A stretch of 64,000 bases of DNA from Amycolatopsis pithecellobii (GCF_009707865.1 NZ_WMBA01000001.1:186001-250000), one strand, 5' to 3'. Shown: positions 34,483 through 42,784, numbered from the stretch's first letter. Program-made: numbers and translations. The notes: generated by a model not told the origin, from the sequence alone.

Positions 34483-35697
34483 ATGACCACGACCGGCAAT
34501 CCGCTCGCCGACTCGAACGACGCCCGGGTCGATGATGCGGCACTGATCGAACTCGCCCGCGGGCTGGCCGCGACGCCCAGCCAGTCGGGCAACGAACGGC
34601 GCGCGATCGAACTCGTCACGGACGCCATGCGCACCCTCGGTTTCGAGGTCACCGTCGATCGCAGCGGCAACGCCATCGGCACGATCGGCCAGGGACGCGC
34701 CGGCGCGTCCCGGTTGCTCATCGACGGCCACATCGACTCGATTCCGCTGCATTCGGAGGACAGCTGGCGGGTCGACCCATTCGGCGGCGTGCTCGAGGAC
34801 GACCGCCTGTTCGGACTGGGCATCTGTGATCAGAAAGCCTCGATCGCCGCAGCCATTCACGGCGTCGCCGCCCGGCGAGCACGACTCGCGGACGGTCCGG
34901 GCCTCGTCGCGGTGGTGGCGAGCGTCTGCGAGGAACACATGGAAGGCGCGGCGCTGGCCGAAGCGGTCGAATTGGTTCAGCCGACGGCGGTGATCACCAC
35001 CGAGCCGAACGACACGCGACTGGCCGTCGGGCAGCGCGGCCGGGCGAAGGTGGAGGTCGAGGTACTCGGCCGGGCCTGCCACGCAGGTCATGCCGGCGAA
35101 GGGGTCAACGCCGCCGAGGGCGTCGCCGCGTTGATCGACGCCGTGCGGCGAGTGGCGCGGCCGCATCACCCGCAACTCGGTTACCGTGACATCACCTGCA
35201 TCGACGTGACGTCGTGGCCCTACCCTTCGGTGTCGACCGTGCCGGGCCGAGCCCTCGCCCGCTTCGACGCGCGGTTCCTGCCGGGGGAGACCGAGGAGTC
35301 GCTGCACGAGCTTCTCCGGTCGGCGGCGGCCGGGGCATGGGCAGAGTGGGCCGAACCGCCGAGCGCACAGGTGCGGACGGTGGCAGCGGATTTCACCACT
35401 TACACCGGGGCGCGATACGTCGTGGGGGAGTTCGCGCATGCCTGGTGGACGGACGGGCCCATCGTGGAGTCGGCTCAGCGGGCGCTGGCCACCGCCGGCC
35501 TCGATCCGACTCCCATGTCGTACTCCTTCTGCACCAACGGCTCGTACACGGCGGGCAAACTGTCGATCCCCACGATCGGGTTCGGGGTCGGTGAGGAACA
35601 CATCGCGCACCAGGCCAACGAATACGTGACGTTGTCCTCGCTTCGCCGTGGCGCCAAAGGCTTGTCGGCCCTGAGTGTCGAATTGACCGGCGCCTGA
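34483..35697 (+). CDS. M20-family metallohydrolase, YgeY-like
   Basis: 404-aa dinuclear zinc amidohydrolase. Metal ligands can be placed at His83 and Asp85 (DGHIDSIP), Asp116 (GICDQKAS), Glu150/Glu151 (CEEHMEG) and a histidine near the C-terminus (EEHIAHQANEY). The DVTSWPYPSVSTVP stretch and the end match the YgeY group of putative peptidases and carbamoyl-hydrolases found in purine-degradation clusters. ATG 34483 has GGAGAGGAAAG upstream. It may hydrolyse allantoate or a ureido acid, or cleave the product of the preceding ligase. Confidence 0.84.
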   Translation: MTTTGNPLADSNDARVDDAALIELARGLAATPSQSGNERRAIELVTDAMRTLGFEVTVDRSGNAIGTIGQGRAGASRLLIDGHIDSIPLHSEDSWRVDPFGGVLEDDRLFGLGICDQKASIAAAIHGVAARRARLADGPGLVAVVASVCEEHMEGAALAEAVELVQPTAVITTEPNDTRLAVGQRGRAKVEVEVLGRACHAGHAGEGVNAAEGVAALIDAVRRVARPHHPQLGYRDITCIDVTSWPYPSVSTVPGRALARFDARFLPGETEESLHELLRSAAAGAWAEWAEPPSAQVRTVAADFTTYTGARYVVGEFAHAWWTDGPIVESAQRALATAGLDPTPMSYSFCTNGSYTAGKLSIPTIGFGVGEEHIAHQANEYVTLSSLRRGAKGLSALSVELTGA

Positions 35698-35812
35698 CCG
35701 CGCACACCGCTACACTGGGTATCCCTTTGTTTCCGGAAAGGACGAACAAATAGCTACTGGCTCGCCGAATTCCCCTGACCTCACGCACGACGTATCGGAT
35801 TCCGCCGGCCTG

Positions 35813-37024
35813 TTGGCACCATTTCGCTATCGGCCTTTCCGCCGGCTGGTGGCGGCCCGGTGCGCGAGCTCCTTCGACAAGACCATGGCACCGGTCGTGC
35901 TCGCGTTCGCGGTACTGGACCTCAACGGATCACCACTCGATCTCGGACTCGTGATCGGCGCGAGATCGTTGGCACTGGTCGCCTTCGTGATGGTAGGCGG
36001 TGTCGTCGCCGACCGGTTGCCCCGGATGCTGGTCTTGCAGGGATCGGGTGTCGGCGCCGGGGCGGCACTCGCGTTGGCCGCCGCAAGCATGTACGGCGGT
36101 TTCGCCTCGGTCTCCCTTCTTTTGTGGCTGAGCCTGATCAGTGGCGCGTTCGCCGGTATCTCGCTTCCCGCGATTATGGCGCTCACCCCGGAAACGGTGC
36201 CGGGCGGGCTGATCCGGCAGGCCAATACGGCCTCCCGGCTCGGCGCCAACGCGGCCCTGCTGATCGGCGCGTCCAGTGCGGGGATCGTGGTCGCAACACT
36301 GTCCTCCGCTACGGGAATCGTCCTCGACGCGGCGATGTGCGCGCTGATGGCGATCTCGTTCACCGGGCTCGGGCAAACCAGTGCCGTGCCTGCCCGTGCG
36401 GGCGCGCATCCGATCAGGGATTTGCGCGAGGGCTGGCAGGAGTTCACCGGCCGACAGTGGTTATGGGTGGTGACGGTGGCTTTCGCACTGGTCAACGCCG
36501 CTGCGGCCGGTGGCCTCCAGGTGCTGGGGCCAGTGGTCGCCGATGACTCGTTCGGCCGTTCCGTCTGGGGTTTCGCATTGGCCGCGCAGACGGGCGGCAT
36601 GCTGTTCGGCGGCCTGACCGCGATGTACTGGAAACCGGCTCGAGCGCTGGGCGCCACGGTGGCACTGTCCATTTTGGAGACCTGCCCGCTGCTGGTGCTC
36701 GCGTTCCACCCACAGCCGGTGCTGCTGATGCTCGCGATGACCGCCGCCGGGATCGCCATGGAACTGTTCGGTATCGCCTGGGATGTGTCCTTACAGGACA
36801 ACGTCCCGGCCGACCGCCTCGCACGTATCTATGCGTATGACGCGCTGGGGTCGTACGTGACGATCCCGATCGGGCAAGCAATCGCCGGTCCGCTGGCGGG
36901 TCGCGTCGGTACTGACGTCACGTTGCTGCTGTGCGCGGGCCTGGTCGTGGTCGCCATCGCCGGGGCATTGTGCAGCCGCAGCCTCCGGGAACTCACCAGG
37001 AATCCCGGCCATGACAAGCGTTGA
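35813..37024 (+). CDS. MFS transporter
   Basis: Major facilitator, at least 403 aa with about 10-12 hydrophobic helices and the inter-helix motif GGVVADRLPRM after helix 2. Closest in style to 12-helix drug or metabolite exporters. TTG 35813 is the first conventional start in frame but has no ribosome site. The frame continues upstream to an ATA codon at 35750, preceded by GGAAAGGA at good spacing, which may be the real start and would add 21 residues. It overlaps the allantoinase gene by 14 nt. Likely exports or imports a ureide or the product of the island. Confidence 0.82.
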   Translation: MAPFRYRPFRRLVAARCASSFDKTMAPVVLAFAVLDLNGSPLDLGLVIGARSLALVAFVMVGGVVADRLPRMLVLQGSGVGAGAALALAAASMYGGFASVSLLLWLSLISGAFAGISLPAIMALTPETVPGGLIRQANTASRLGANAALLIGASSAGIVVATLSSATGIVLDAAMCALMAISFTGLGQTSAVPARAGAHPIRDLREGWQEFTGRQWLWVVTVAFALVNAAAAGGLQVLGPVVADDSFGRSVWGFALAAQTGGMLFGGLTAMYWKPARALGATVALSILETCPLLVLAFHPQPVLLMLAMTAAGIAMELFGIAWDVSLQDNVPADRLARIYAYDALGSYVTIPIGQAIAGPLAGRVGTDVTLLLCAGLVVVAIAGALCSRSLRELTRNPGHDKR

Positions 37025-38324
37025 CCTCGTCATCCGCGCGGCACGCGCCGTCACGGCGGCCGGGGAAACGCCCGCGACGATCGCGGTCTCGGACGGACGG
37101 ATTGCCGGGGTCGAGCCCTTCGCAGCGGATATTCCCGCGCACACCGAGGTGCGGCTGGATGCGGACGTGGTGCTGCTACCCGGCTTGGTGGACACGCATG
37201 TCCATCTACAGGATCCCGGCCGGGACGCCTGGGAAGGTTTCGAGTCCGGCACCCGGGCGGCCGCGGCCGGTGGCATCACGACCGTGGTGGACATGCCACT
37301 GGACAGCTTGCCCGTCACCGTGACGCCGCAAGCGCTGGCCGCGAAACGCGCGGCTGCCGCGAACCGGTCCCATGTGGACGTCGGCTTCTGGGGTGGTGTC
37401 ACACCGGGCAACCTGCACCGGCTACCAGCACTGCGTGCGGCCGGGGTGCTCGGCTTCAAGTGTTTTCTCGCCGATTCCGGAACTCCCGAGTTCCCGCCGA
37501 TCACCCCGGCGCAACTCGGCGCGGCGCTCACGGAACTCGCCGGCACGGTGGTGCTGGTCCACGCCGAGTGGCCGGAACCTGGCCGCCCCACGGGCGGCAC
37601 GACTTATCGCGATTTTCTGGATCAGTACCCGGTGGACATCGAAACGCGGGCCGTGGCGTGCGTTCTCGAAGTCGCGCGGCGCACGCGAGGCCGGGTGCAC
37701 CTCGTCCATGTGGCGAGTGGCCACGCCGCGTCGATGATCGCGAAGGCGCGTCGCGACGGGATCGCTGTCACCGCGGAGACCTGCCCGCACTATCTGACTT
37801 TCAGTGCGCCGGATATCCCGGACGAGGGCACCGAATTCAAGGTGTGCCCGCCGATCCGCGAACCCGCCGACCGCGACCAGTTGTGGCGTGCACTCGAAAG
37901 TGGCGCACTGGACATGATCGTATCCGACCATTCCCCGTCACCGGCAGCCGGAAGAAGCCGTGACTTCGCCTCCGCGACGGCGGGTATCAGCTCACTTCAG
38001 CTCAGTCTGCCGGTGACGTGGACCGCGGCGAAACAGCGCGGCATTCCGTTGGCCAGGCTCGCCGACTGGATGTCGGCCGGACCGGCCCACCTCGCCGGGC
38101 TCGCCACAAAAGGCCGGATCGCCGCGGGCAAGGACGCCGATTTCTGCGTTCTGGCACCGGATGAACGGTTCGTCGTCGACCCTGCCGCGCTTGCGCATCG
38201 CCAGCGGGTCACGCCGTACGCGGGAAAGGAACTGTTCGGAGTGGTACGGGAAACCTGGTTGCGTGGCGAACGCGTCAGTTTTTCCCGGCCACGAGGCCGG
38301 TTACTGGTCAGGGGGAATGCATGA
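37011..38324 (+). CDS. allB: allantoinase
   Basis: 437-aa cyclic amidohydrolase. Binuclear metal-site residues are all visible: His63 and His65 (DTHVHLQDPG), carboxylated Lys150 (GFKCFL), His184 (VLVHAEWP), His233 (RVHLVHVASG) and Asp306 (IVSDHSPSP). The segments DPGRDAWEGFESGT, ETCPHYLTF and ISSLQLSLPVTWT match AllB more closely than dihydropyrimidinase. It opens allantoin to allantoate. It overlaps the MFS gene by 14 nt and the racemase gene by 4 nt, so transport, racemisation and ring opening are coupled. A hydantoinase role is the alternative. Confidence 0.88.
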   Translation: MTSVDLVIRAARAVTAAGETPATIAVSDGRIAGVEPFAADIPAHTEVRLDADVVLLPGLVDTHVHLQDPGRDAWEGFESGTRAAAAGGITTVVDMPLDSLPVTVTPQALAAKRAAAANRSHVDVGFWGGVTPGNLHRLPALRAAGVLGFKCFLADSGTPEFPPITPAQLGAALTELAGTVVLVHAEWPEPGRPTGGTTYRDFLDQYPVDIETRAVACVLEVARRTRGRVHLVHVASGHAASMIAKARRDGIAVTAETCPHYLTFSAPDIPDEGTEFKVCPPIREPADRDQLWRALESGALDMIVSDHSPSPAAGRSRDFASATAGISSLQLSLPVTWTAAKQRGIPLARLADWMSAGPAHLAGLATKGRIAAGKDADFCVLAPDERFVVDPAALAHRQRVTPYAGKELFGVVRETWLRGERVSFSRPRGRLLVRGNA

Positions 38325-39070
38325 GAATTCTGGTCGTCAACCCGAACACCACCGAGGAGATGACAGAGGCCATCGGCGCGGCCGCCCGCCACTATGCCTC
38401 GCCGGGCACCGAGATCATTCCATTGACCGCTCGTTTCGGGGCGGCCGGCATCGACAGCAATTTCGAGAGTTTGCTTTCCGCGGTGGCCGTCATGGATCTC
38501 GTCTCCGGATACCAGGGTCCCTTCGACGCGGTCGTGCTCGCCGGTTTCGGTGAGCACGGTCGCGAGGGAATGCAGGAGATCGTGGACGTTCCGGTATTCG
38601 ACATCGCCGAATGCTCCGCCCACGTGGCGCAGCTCATCGGCCGCTCATACTCGGTCGTCACCACGCTGCACCGGTCGATCGCCGCCATCGAGGACCGGCT
38701 GACGGTGGCCGGGTTGTCCGCCCGCTGTGCCTCCGTCCGTGCCGCGGGACTGTCCACTCTGGACATCGAACGATACCCGGAACGGGCTGCCGAAAGGATT
38801 CTCGAGCAGGCGAGGCTGGCCGTGCACCAGGACCGGGCCGAAGTACTGTGCCTCGGATGCGCGGGGATGACCGGCCTCGACGAGAAGATCACCACCGAAC
38901 TCGGCGTACCGGTGGTCGACGGTATCGGTGCCGCTGTCGGCCTCGCCGAAGCCGTGGTGGGCATGGGTTTGCGCACCAGCAAGGTGTGCACCTACGCCCG
39001 CCCCGAACCCAACCAGCTCACCGGCTGGCCGATCACAGCGCGAGTTGAACGTTCCGGTCGCGCGAGTTGA
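38321..39070 (+). CDS. allantoin/hydantoin racemase family protein (Asp/Glu racemase superfamily)
   Basis: 249 aa. NPNTT at residues 7-11 is the family entry motif, and the second catalytic cysteine is Cys180 in CLGCAGMTG. The first catalytic cysteine, normally in an A-C-F-G-D-P-G-type motif, is replaced: the stretch reads LAGFGEHGREG with Gly75 at that position. One-sided or altered catalysis is possible. Overlap with allantoinase (ATGA) suggests it supplies the correct allantoin enantiomer. The last residues are encoded by the first copies of a 22-bp tandem repeat, so the C-terminus may have been altered by the repeat. Confidence 0.83.
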   Translation: MRILVVNPNTTEEMTEAIGAAARHYASPGTEIIPLTARFGAAGIDSNFESLLSAVAVMDLVSGYQGPFDAVVLAGFGEHGREGMQEIVDVPVFDIAECSAHVAQLIGRSYSVVTTLHRSIAAIEDRLTVAGLSARCASVRAAGLSTLDIERYPERAAERILEQARLAVHQDRAEVLCLGCAGMTGLDEKITTELGVPVVDGIGAAVGLAEAVVGMGLRTSKVCTYARPEPNQLTGWPITARVERSGRAS

Positions 39071-39143
39071 GCGTTCCGGTGGCGCGAGTTGAGCGTTCCG
39101 GTGGCGCGAGTTGAGCGTTGCGGTGGCGCGAGTTGAGCCGTTA
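39038..39143. repeat. 22-bp tandem repeat array
   Basis: Four copies of a 22-bp unit at 39038, 39060, 39082 and 39104 (consensus begins GCGCGAGTTGAGCGTTCC) plus a partial fifth at 39126. Copies 2 and 3 are identical; copies 1 and 4 differ by single bases. There are no spacers between units. The racemase stop codon lies inside the second copy. Looks like a replication-slippage minisatellite. Confidence 0.9.
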
Positions 39144-39225
39144 GCGGGCTCGCCGGGCTCGGGGTTCTGGCGCCAGGAGCAGGACGGACTTGCCGTCCAA
39201 CCGGAGCCAGCCTCGGTGGGCGAAC

Positions 39226-39321
39226 GTCGAAGAACAGGTCCTCGGCTTGGAGCATCGCGTCGATCATGCGTGCGATCTCCCAGCCTGCTCCGGCGAACGT
39301 GCCGGCTACGCGCCGGAGCAT
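39226..39321 (-). pseudogene. remnant of an FAD-dependent monooxygenase gene
   Basis: About 32 codons (from MLRRVAGTFAGAGWE to AEDLFFD) resemble the FAGxGWE...xDFYFD segment just before the second FAD motif of actinobacterial FAD monooxygenases. After FFD similarity is lost and the expected QxxMxRWSxGRVALVGDA motif is missing, so only a fragment survives. It lies in the 308-bp stretch between the racemase and peroxiredoxin genes, next to the tandem repeat; the rest of that stretch shows no gene. Confidence 0.48.
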
Positions 39322-39378
39322 GGCGTGGGAGTGGAGTTCCCGCAGCGGCGGATCAGTGCGGTCGCAGAGGGTTGCGCT

Positions 39379-39831
39379 TCACGCGAATGCGCGCAGTGCT
39401 TCGTCCGCGTGCAGATTCATGTTCGTTTCGCTGTGAATGATCTTGACGACGCGCCGGTCCGTGCCGATCGCGAAGGTCCACCGCTTCACCGGCGTGAGCC
39501 GGCCCAGCAGGCCACCACGGGCGACCCCGAAGATGCCGGCCACGGTGCCGTCTTCGTCCGACAGCAACGGATAGTCGAACGAATGCTTGTCGGAGAACTC
39601 TTTCTGTCTGTCCACATTGTCCCGGCTGATGCCGACCCGCTGCACCCCGGCGGTCGCGAAATCGGCCGCCACGTCACGGAAGTGACAGGCCTCCTTCGTG
39701 CACCCTGCGGTCATCGCCGCCGGGTAGAAGAACAACACCACCGGACCGTCGGCCAGCAGCCCGCTCAGTGAGCGTTTCGTGCCGTGCTGGTCCGGCAGTT
39801 CGAAGTCGGGGACGAGGTCACCTTCTTTCAT
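39379..39831 (-). CDS. peroxiredoxin (AhpC/TSA, BCP/PrxQ type)
   Basis: 150 aa, thioredoxin fold. The peroxidatic cysteine is in PAAMTAGCTKEACHF, with a second cysteine 5 residues later as in PrxQ-type proteins that form an intramolecular disulfide. PDFELPDQHG and GISRDNVDRQKEF are family motifs. It reduces hydroperoxides, using thioredoxin. ATG 39831 lies 4 nt after the upstream quinone oxidoreductase stop, so it is co-transcribed with it and controlled by the TACCGTCTAGACGGTA site. Confidence 0.9.
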   Translation of the reverse strand: MKEGDLVPDFELPDQHGTKRSLSGLLADGPVVLFFYPAAMTAGCTKEACHFRDVAADFATAGVQRVGISRDNVDRQKEFSDKHSFDYPLLSDEDGTVAGIFGVARGGLLGRLTPVKRWTFAIGTDRRVVKIIHSETNMNLHADEALRAFA

Positions 39832-39835
39832 GCCG

Positions 39836-40801
39836 TCACCTTGCCACTTCCAGCACGATCTTGCCGAAGACCCCGCCGGCCTCGAGCTTGCTGTGCGCAT
39901 CCGCAGCACGTTCGAGATCCAGCACCTCGTGGATGATCGGGGTCAGCTCACCGCGAGCAACCAGCGCGAAGATCTCGCGCAGCGCGGACAGCCTCTCGGG
40001 CAGGTCGACGGCGTCGAGGCTGACCAGCGAGAACGACAGCGAGCGGCGGTCGAGCAACGCGGTCGCCAGCTCGGCAGGCGGCAGTCCGCCGGCGACACCG
40101 GCGAGGACGACGCGGCCGTTGTTGTTCAACTTGCCGGAGAAGGTCAGCAAATCGGGACCGGCGACCGTGTCGAGGATGACGTCGTATCTCTCCGGCGCGG
40201 CACCGCTCAGCGGCGCACCGGCGCGATCGACCGCGTGGGATGCGCCCAGCTTGAGCAGGCGCTCGGCACGCTCGGGCGACGACGTCGACGCCGTGACGAT
40301 CGCCCCGCGCCTGGCGGCGAGCTGGACCAGCATGACCCCGATACCGCCGCCGGCGCCACGCACGAGCACCTGCTCGCCCAGCCTGATCTGCGCGCGCCGG
40401 ATCACGAATTCCGCGGCTAGCACGTTGACGCCGAGGGACACCGCCTCGGCCGACGAGATCGTTGGCGGCAGCGGAACAAGCTGGTCGACGTCGACGGCGA
40501 CGAACTCGGCGTAGCAGCCCGACTTGATGCCCTCGGCCACCATGGCGAAAACCCGGCTGTTCAGCCACGCCTCGTCGACACCCTCGCCGACCTCGGCGAC
40601 TTTTCCGGCCATTTCGAGCCCCGGGGTGAATCCCGGTGCGACGTCGGGCAGGAAACCCTGACGCAGCAAGGCGTCCGCGAGACCGACGCCGGCGGATTCC
40701 ACGGCGACCAGCACCTGTCCGGGGCCGGGAGCCGGTTTCGGATGTTCGATCGGCTCGAGGTTCTCCGGGCCGCCGAACGACTTGACCACGATGGCTTTCA
40801 A
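39836..40801 (-). CDS. zinc-free NADPH:quinone oxidoreductase family protein
   Basis: 321 aa. MKAIVVKSFGGPENL is the typical start of quinone reductase-like MDR proteins, and the NADPH loop is GAGGGIGVMLVQLAARRG. Start TTG 40801 is preceded by GGAGGAGAG at 6-7 nt; no ATG fits. The promoter contains the 16-bp palindrome shared with the acetamidase/cupin operon. It probably reduces quinones or enones and works with the peroxiredoxin against electrophile stress. Confidence 0.84.
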   Translation of the reverse strand: MKAIVVKSFGGPENLEPIEHPKPAPGPGQVLVAVESAGVGLADALLRQGFLPDVAPGFTPGLEMAGKVAEVGEGVDEAWLNSRVFAMVAEGIKSGCYAEFVAVDVDQLVPLPPTISSAEAVSLGVNVLAAEFVIRRAQIRLGEQVLVRGAGGGIGVMLVQLAARRGAIVTASTSSPERAERLLKLGASHAVDRAGAPLSGAAPERYDVILDTVAGPDLLTFSGKLNNNGRVVLAGVAGGLPPAELATALLDRRSLSFSLVSLDAVDLPERLSALREIFALVARGELTPIIHEVLDLERAADAHSKLEAGGVFGKIVLEVAR

Positions 40802-40821
40802 CGCACTCTCCTCCAACTATT

Positions 40822-40837
40822 TACCGTCTAGACGGTA
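40822..40837. promoter_or_regulatory. 16-bp palindromic operator, copy 1
   Basis: TACCGTCTAGACGGTA, a perfect palindrome 21 bp upstream of the quinone oxidoreductase start and 97 bp upstream of the divergent TetR start. The flanks (TTACC..., ...GTATGTTA) are also the same as in copy 2 at 43433-43448, so the match extends over 22 bp. Confidence 0.82.
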
Positions 40838-40934
40838 TGTTAGTAAGGTGGTGTGCGATCGGTCAAGGAGACGTCGCGGCCTACGATGCGACGGTGGTCC
40901 TGCACGGTCCGACAAGCAGAGGTGACGTTCGGCG

Positions 40935-41606
40935 ATGAGCCAGAGAAATACGGAGGCGCCGGCCAAGCCCCGGCGTCGCACGCAGGCGGAGCGTTCGGCC
41001 GCGACCCAGGAACGGCTGCTCACCGCCACCGTCGAGTGCCTTTACGAGCTCGGCTATCACAAGACGACCACGTACACCGTCGAGCAGCGGGCCGGTGTCA
41101 CGCGAGGCGCTCTGCTGCATCATTTCGCTTCGAAGCACGCGCTGCTCGTCGGCGCGGTCGCGTACATGGTGGAGACCGCCGAGCGGCAGCTGGTCGCCGA
41201 TACGGCCACGGTTGCGGGCAAGAACGTCGGCGAGGAACTGACCGACTTGCTGTGGCGGCAGTTCACCAGCCCGACCTTCGTCGCGTTCATGGAAATCACC
41301 ATGGCCGCCCGCACCGATCCGGCCCTGCGTGAAGCGCTTGCCGAATCGCAAAACCGCTTGGACGCGCTGTGCCGGACGGCCGCCCGCAACGTGGCCGGCC
41401 ACATCGACGGCGGAGCGATCGACGACACCACCTTCGGCATGGGCATCGAGCTGACCATCCGGTACATGCGTGGTGCCGCCGGCATGCTGTTGCTGGACGA
41501 CAACGCGGGGGGCCACGATGAGATCTACCGGGAGTGGCAGCGTCTCGTGGCCCCGTACTTCACCGGCTCCGTAAGGAAGACGCGAAGGACCGCACCTCGC
41601 GATTGA
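40935..41606 (+). CDS. TetR-family transcriptional regulator
   Basis: 223 aa. The DNA-binding domain is RTQAERSAATQERLLTATVE followed by VEQRAGVTRGALLHHFASKH, close to the actinobacterial TetR group with that ALLHHF pattern. It is divergent from the quinone oxidoreductase/peroxiredoxin operon and lies just before the convergent acetamidase gene. The identical palindrome at both promoters makes this the likely regulator of a two-operon local regulon. Confidence 0.85.
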   Translation: MSQRNTEAPAKPRRRTQAERSAATQERLLTATVECLYELGYHKTTTYTVEQRAGVTRGALLHHFASKHALLVGAVAYMVETAERQLVADTATVAGKNVGEELTDLLWRQFTSPTFVAFMEITMAARTDPALREALAESQNRLDALCRTAARNVAGHIDGGAIDDTTFGMGIELTIRYMRGAAGMLLLDDNAGGHDEIYREWQRLVAPYFTGSVRKTRRTAPRD

Positions 41607-41677
41607 AGCGCCCGGACTCCTCGATGCAGGGCGGATGTCCGGACCCAATTGCCGGCCGGCGGGATATGGACCCGGGG

Positions 41678-42784
41678 TCAGTCTTCGAAGATGTCGAGCG
41701 GAATGCTCATCGACACCTGGGCGTGTGGCACGTTGACGATCGAGCTGATCTTCAGATCACCGGCGACACTGGCGATCAGATAGGCCTGCTCGCGGGTGTA
41801 GCCTCGATCGACGCACAGCGCGTCCACCATCGCGCGCAGTGCGTTGCGGGCTGCGACGCTCGCGTCGAGCGGAAAAACCTCTCCATCGGAGACCGATAGC
41901 GCCGTGGTGGAGAACCAGCCCCTGGTGGCCGGAATGGTGCGCGCCGGCAGTGCCGGTTCGGCGAACGTGGGATTGTCCTGACGGCGGCGAGTCGCTTCGC
42001 CTTTGAGTAGTTCGAACCTGGCGGTGAACGTGCTGCTCATTTCGATGGCCGTGCCGCAGGTTTCGCCGTCGCCCTGCGCGAAATGGGCATCGCCCGCGGA
42101 GAACAGTGCACCCGGCACATCGACGGGGAAGTACACCGTTGTCCCCGCGACGAGCTGCCGGATATCCATGTTCCCACCGACTTCGTGGGCCGCCGTCGTG
42201 CGCCACGCTTCCCGCGCGATTTCCGGTTTTTCCGGACGGGCAAACGCTTCCATCGGCTTCATCACGAGCGCGCCACGGTCGGCGGCGATCTGTTCGCGGG
42301 CATTGGCGCGGCGCAGCCGTTCCAGGCTGGGGGCGACGCCGATGGTGCCGAGGAACGGCGCCCCGGGCACGGCGATACCGGGCAGCTGCGCGCTGCGGGC
42401 CTTGCCGCCCTCCAGGTGCCAGTGAGCGAGGATGGGGCCGCGGAACTCGTCCGGCATGAACCCCCGGCCTGGCGCGGTCAGGGTGAACGCCCGGCCGCCG
42501 GGGATGATCTCCAGCAGGTGCACGGCCAGCAGATCCCCGGGCTCGGCATCGTTGACGTACACCGGGCCGGTCAGCGGATGCACTCGCCCCGGGGAGAATC
42601 CAGCCGGGAGATCGTCGGTCGTCATGGGCTCGTGGAGCTGCCCGTCGGCGGCGTCGATCGTCGTCATCTCGACGGTGTCGCCCGAGTCGATGTGCAGTTC
42701 GGGCGGGATATGCGGATGCCACCGGTTGTGCCCGTTCCGCACCCCTTCGCCTTCCCGGATGGCCTGAATCCGGTGATGCCCCAT
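41678..42784 (-). CDS. acetamidase/formamidase family protein
   Basis: 368 aa of the FmdA/AmdA family. Family features are HNRWHPHIPPELHIDSGDTV near the N-terminus, NDAEPGDLLAVHLLEI, and GDAHFAQGDGE near residue 235, which includes metal-binding acidic residues. It hydrolyses formamide, acetamide or a related small amide to ammonia and acid. It follows the cupin gene by 65 nt on the same strand, and both are under the TACCGTCTAGACGGTA promoter. The cupin partner suggests the amide comes from an aromatic or heterocyclic compound. Confidence 0.85.
   Translation of the reverse strand: MGHHRIQAIREGEGVRNGHNRWHPHIPPELHIDSGDTVEMTTIDAADGQLHEPMTTDDLPAGFSPGRVHPLTGPVYVNDAEPGDLLAVHLLEIIPGGRAFTLTAPGRGFMPDEFRGPILAHWHLEGGKARSAQLPGIAVPGAPFLGTIGVAPSLERLRRANAREQIAADRGALVMKPMEAFARPEKPEIAREAWRTTAAHEVGGNMDIRQLVAGTTVYFPVDVPGALFSAGDAHFAQGDGETCGTAIEMSSTFTARFELLKGEATRRRQDNPTFAEPALPARTIPATRGWFSTTALSVSDGEVFPLDASVAARNALRAMVDALCVDRGYTREQAYLIASVAGDLKISSIVNVPHAQVSMSIPLDIFED

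Noticed and set aside
32452-35697. A genuine vanHAX glycopeptide resistance operon
   Set aside because: The dehydrogenase is of the L-LDH/MDH family and the hydrolase is M20, so neither is a VanH or VanX homologue; only the functional order is similar.
25481-39070. D-cycloserine-type biosynthesis cluster
   Set aside because: A Ddl homologue and an exporter are present, but no arginase-like DcsB, O-ureidoserine synthase or DcsG homologue is visible.
39038-39143. CRISPR array
   Set aside because: Repeats are directly contiguous with no spacers and no cas genes nearby.
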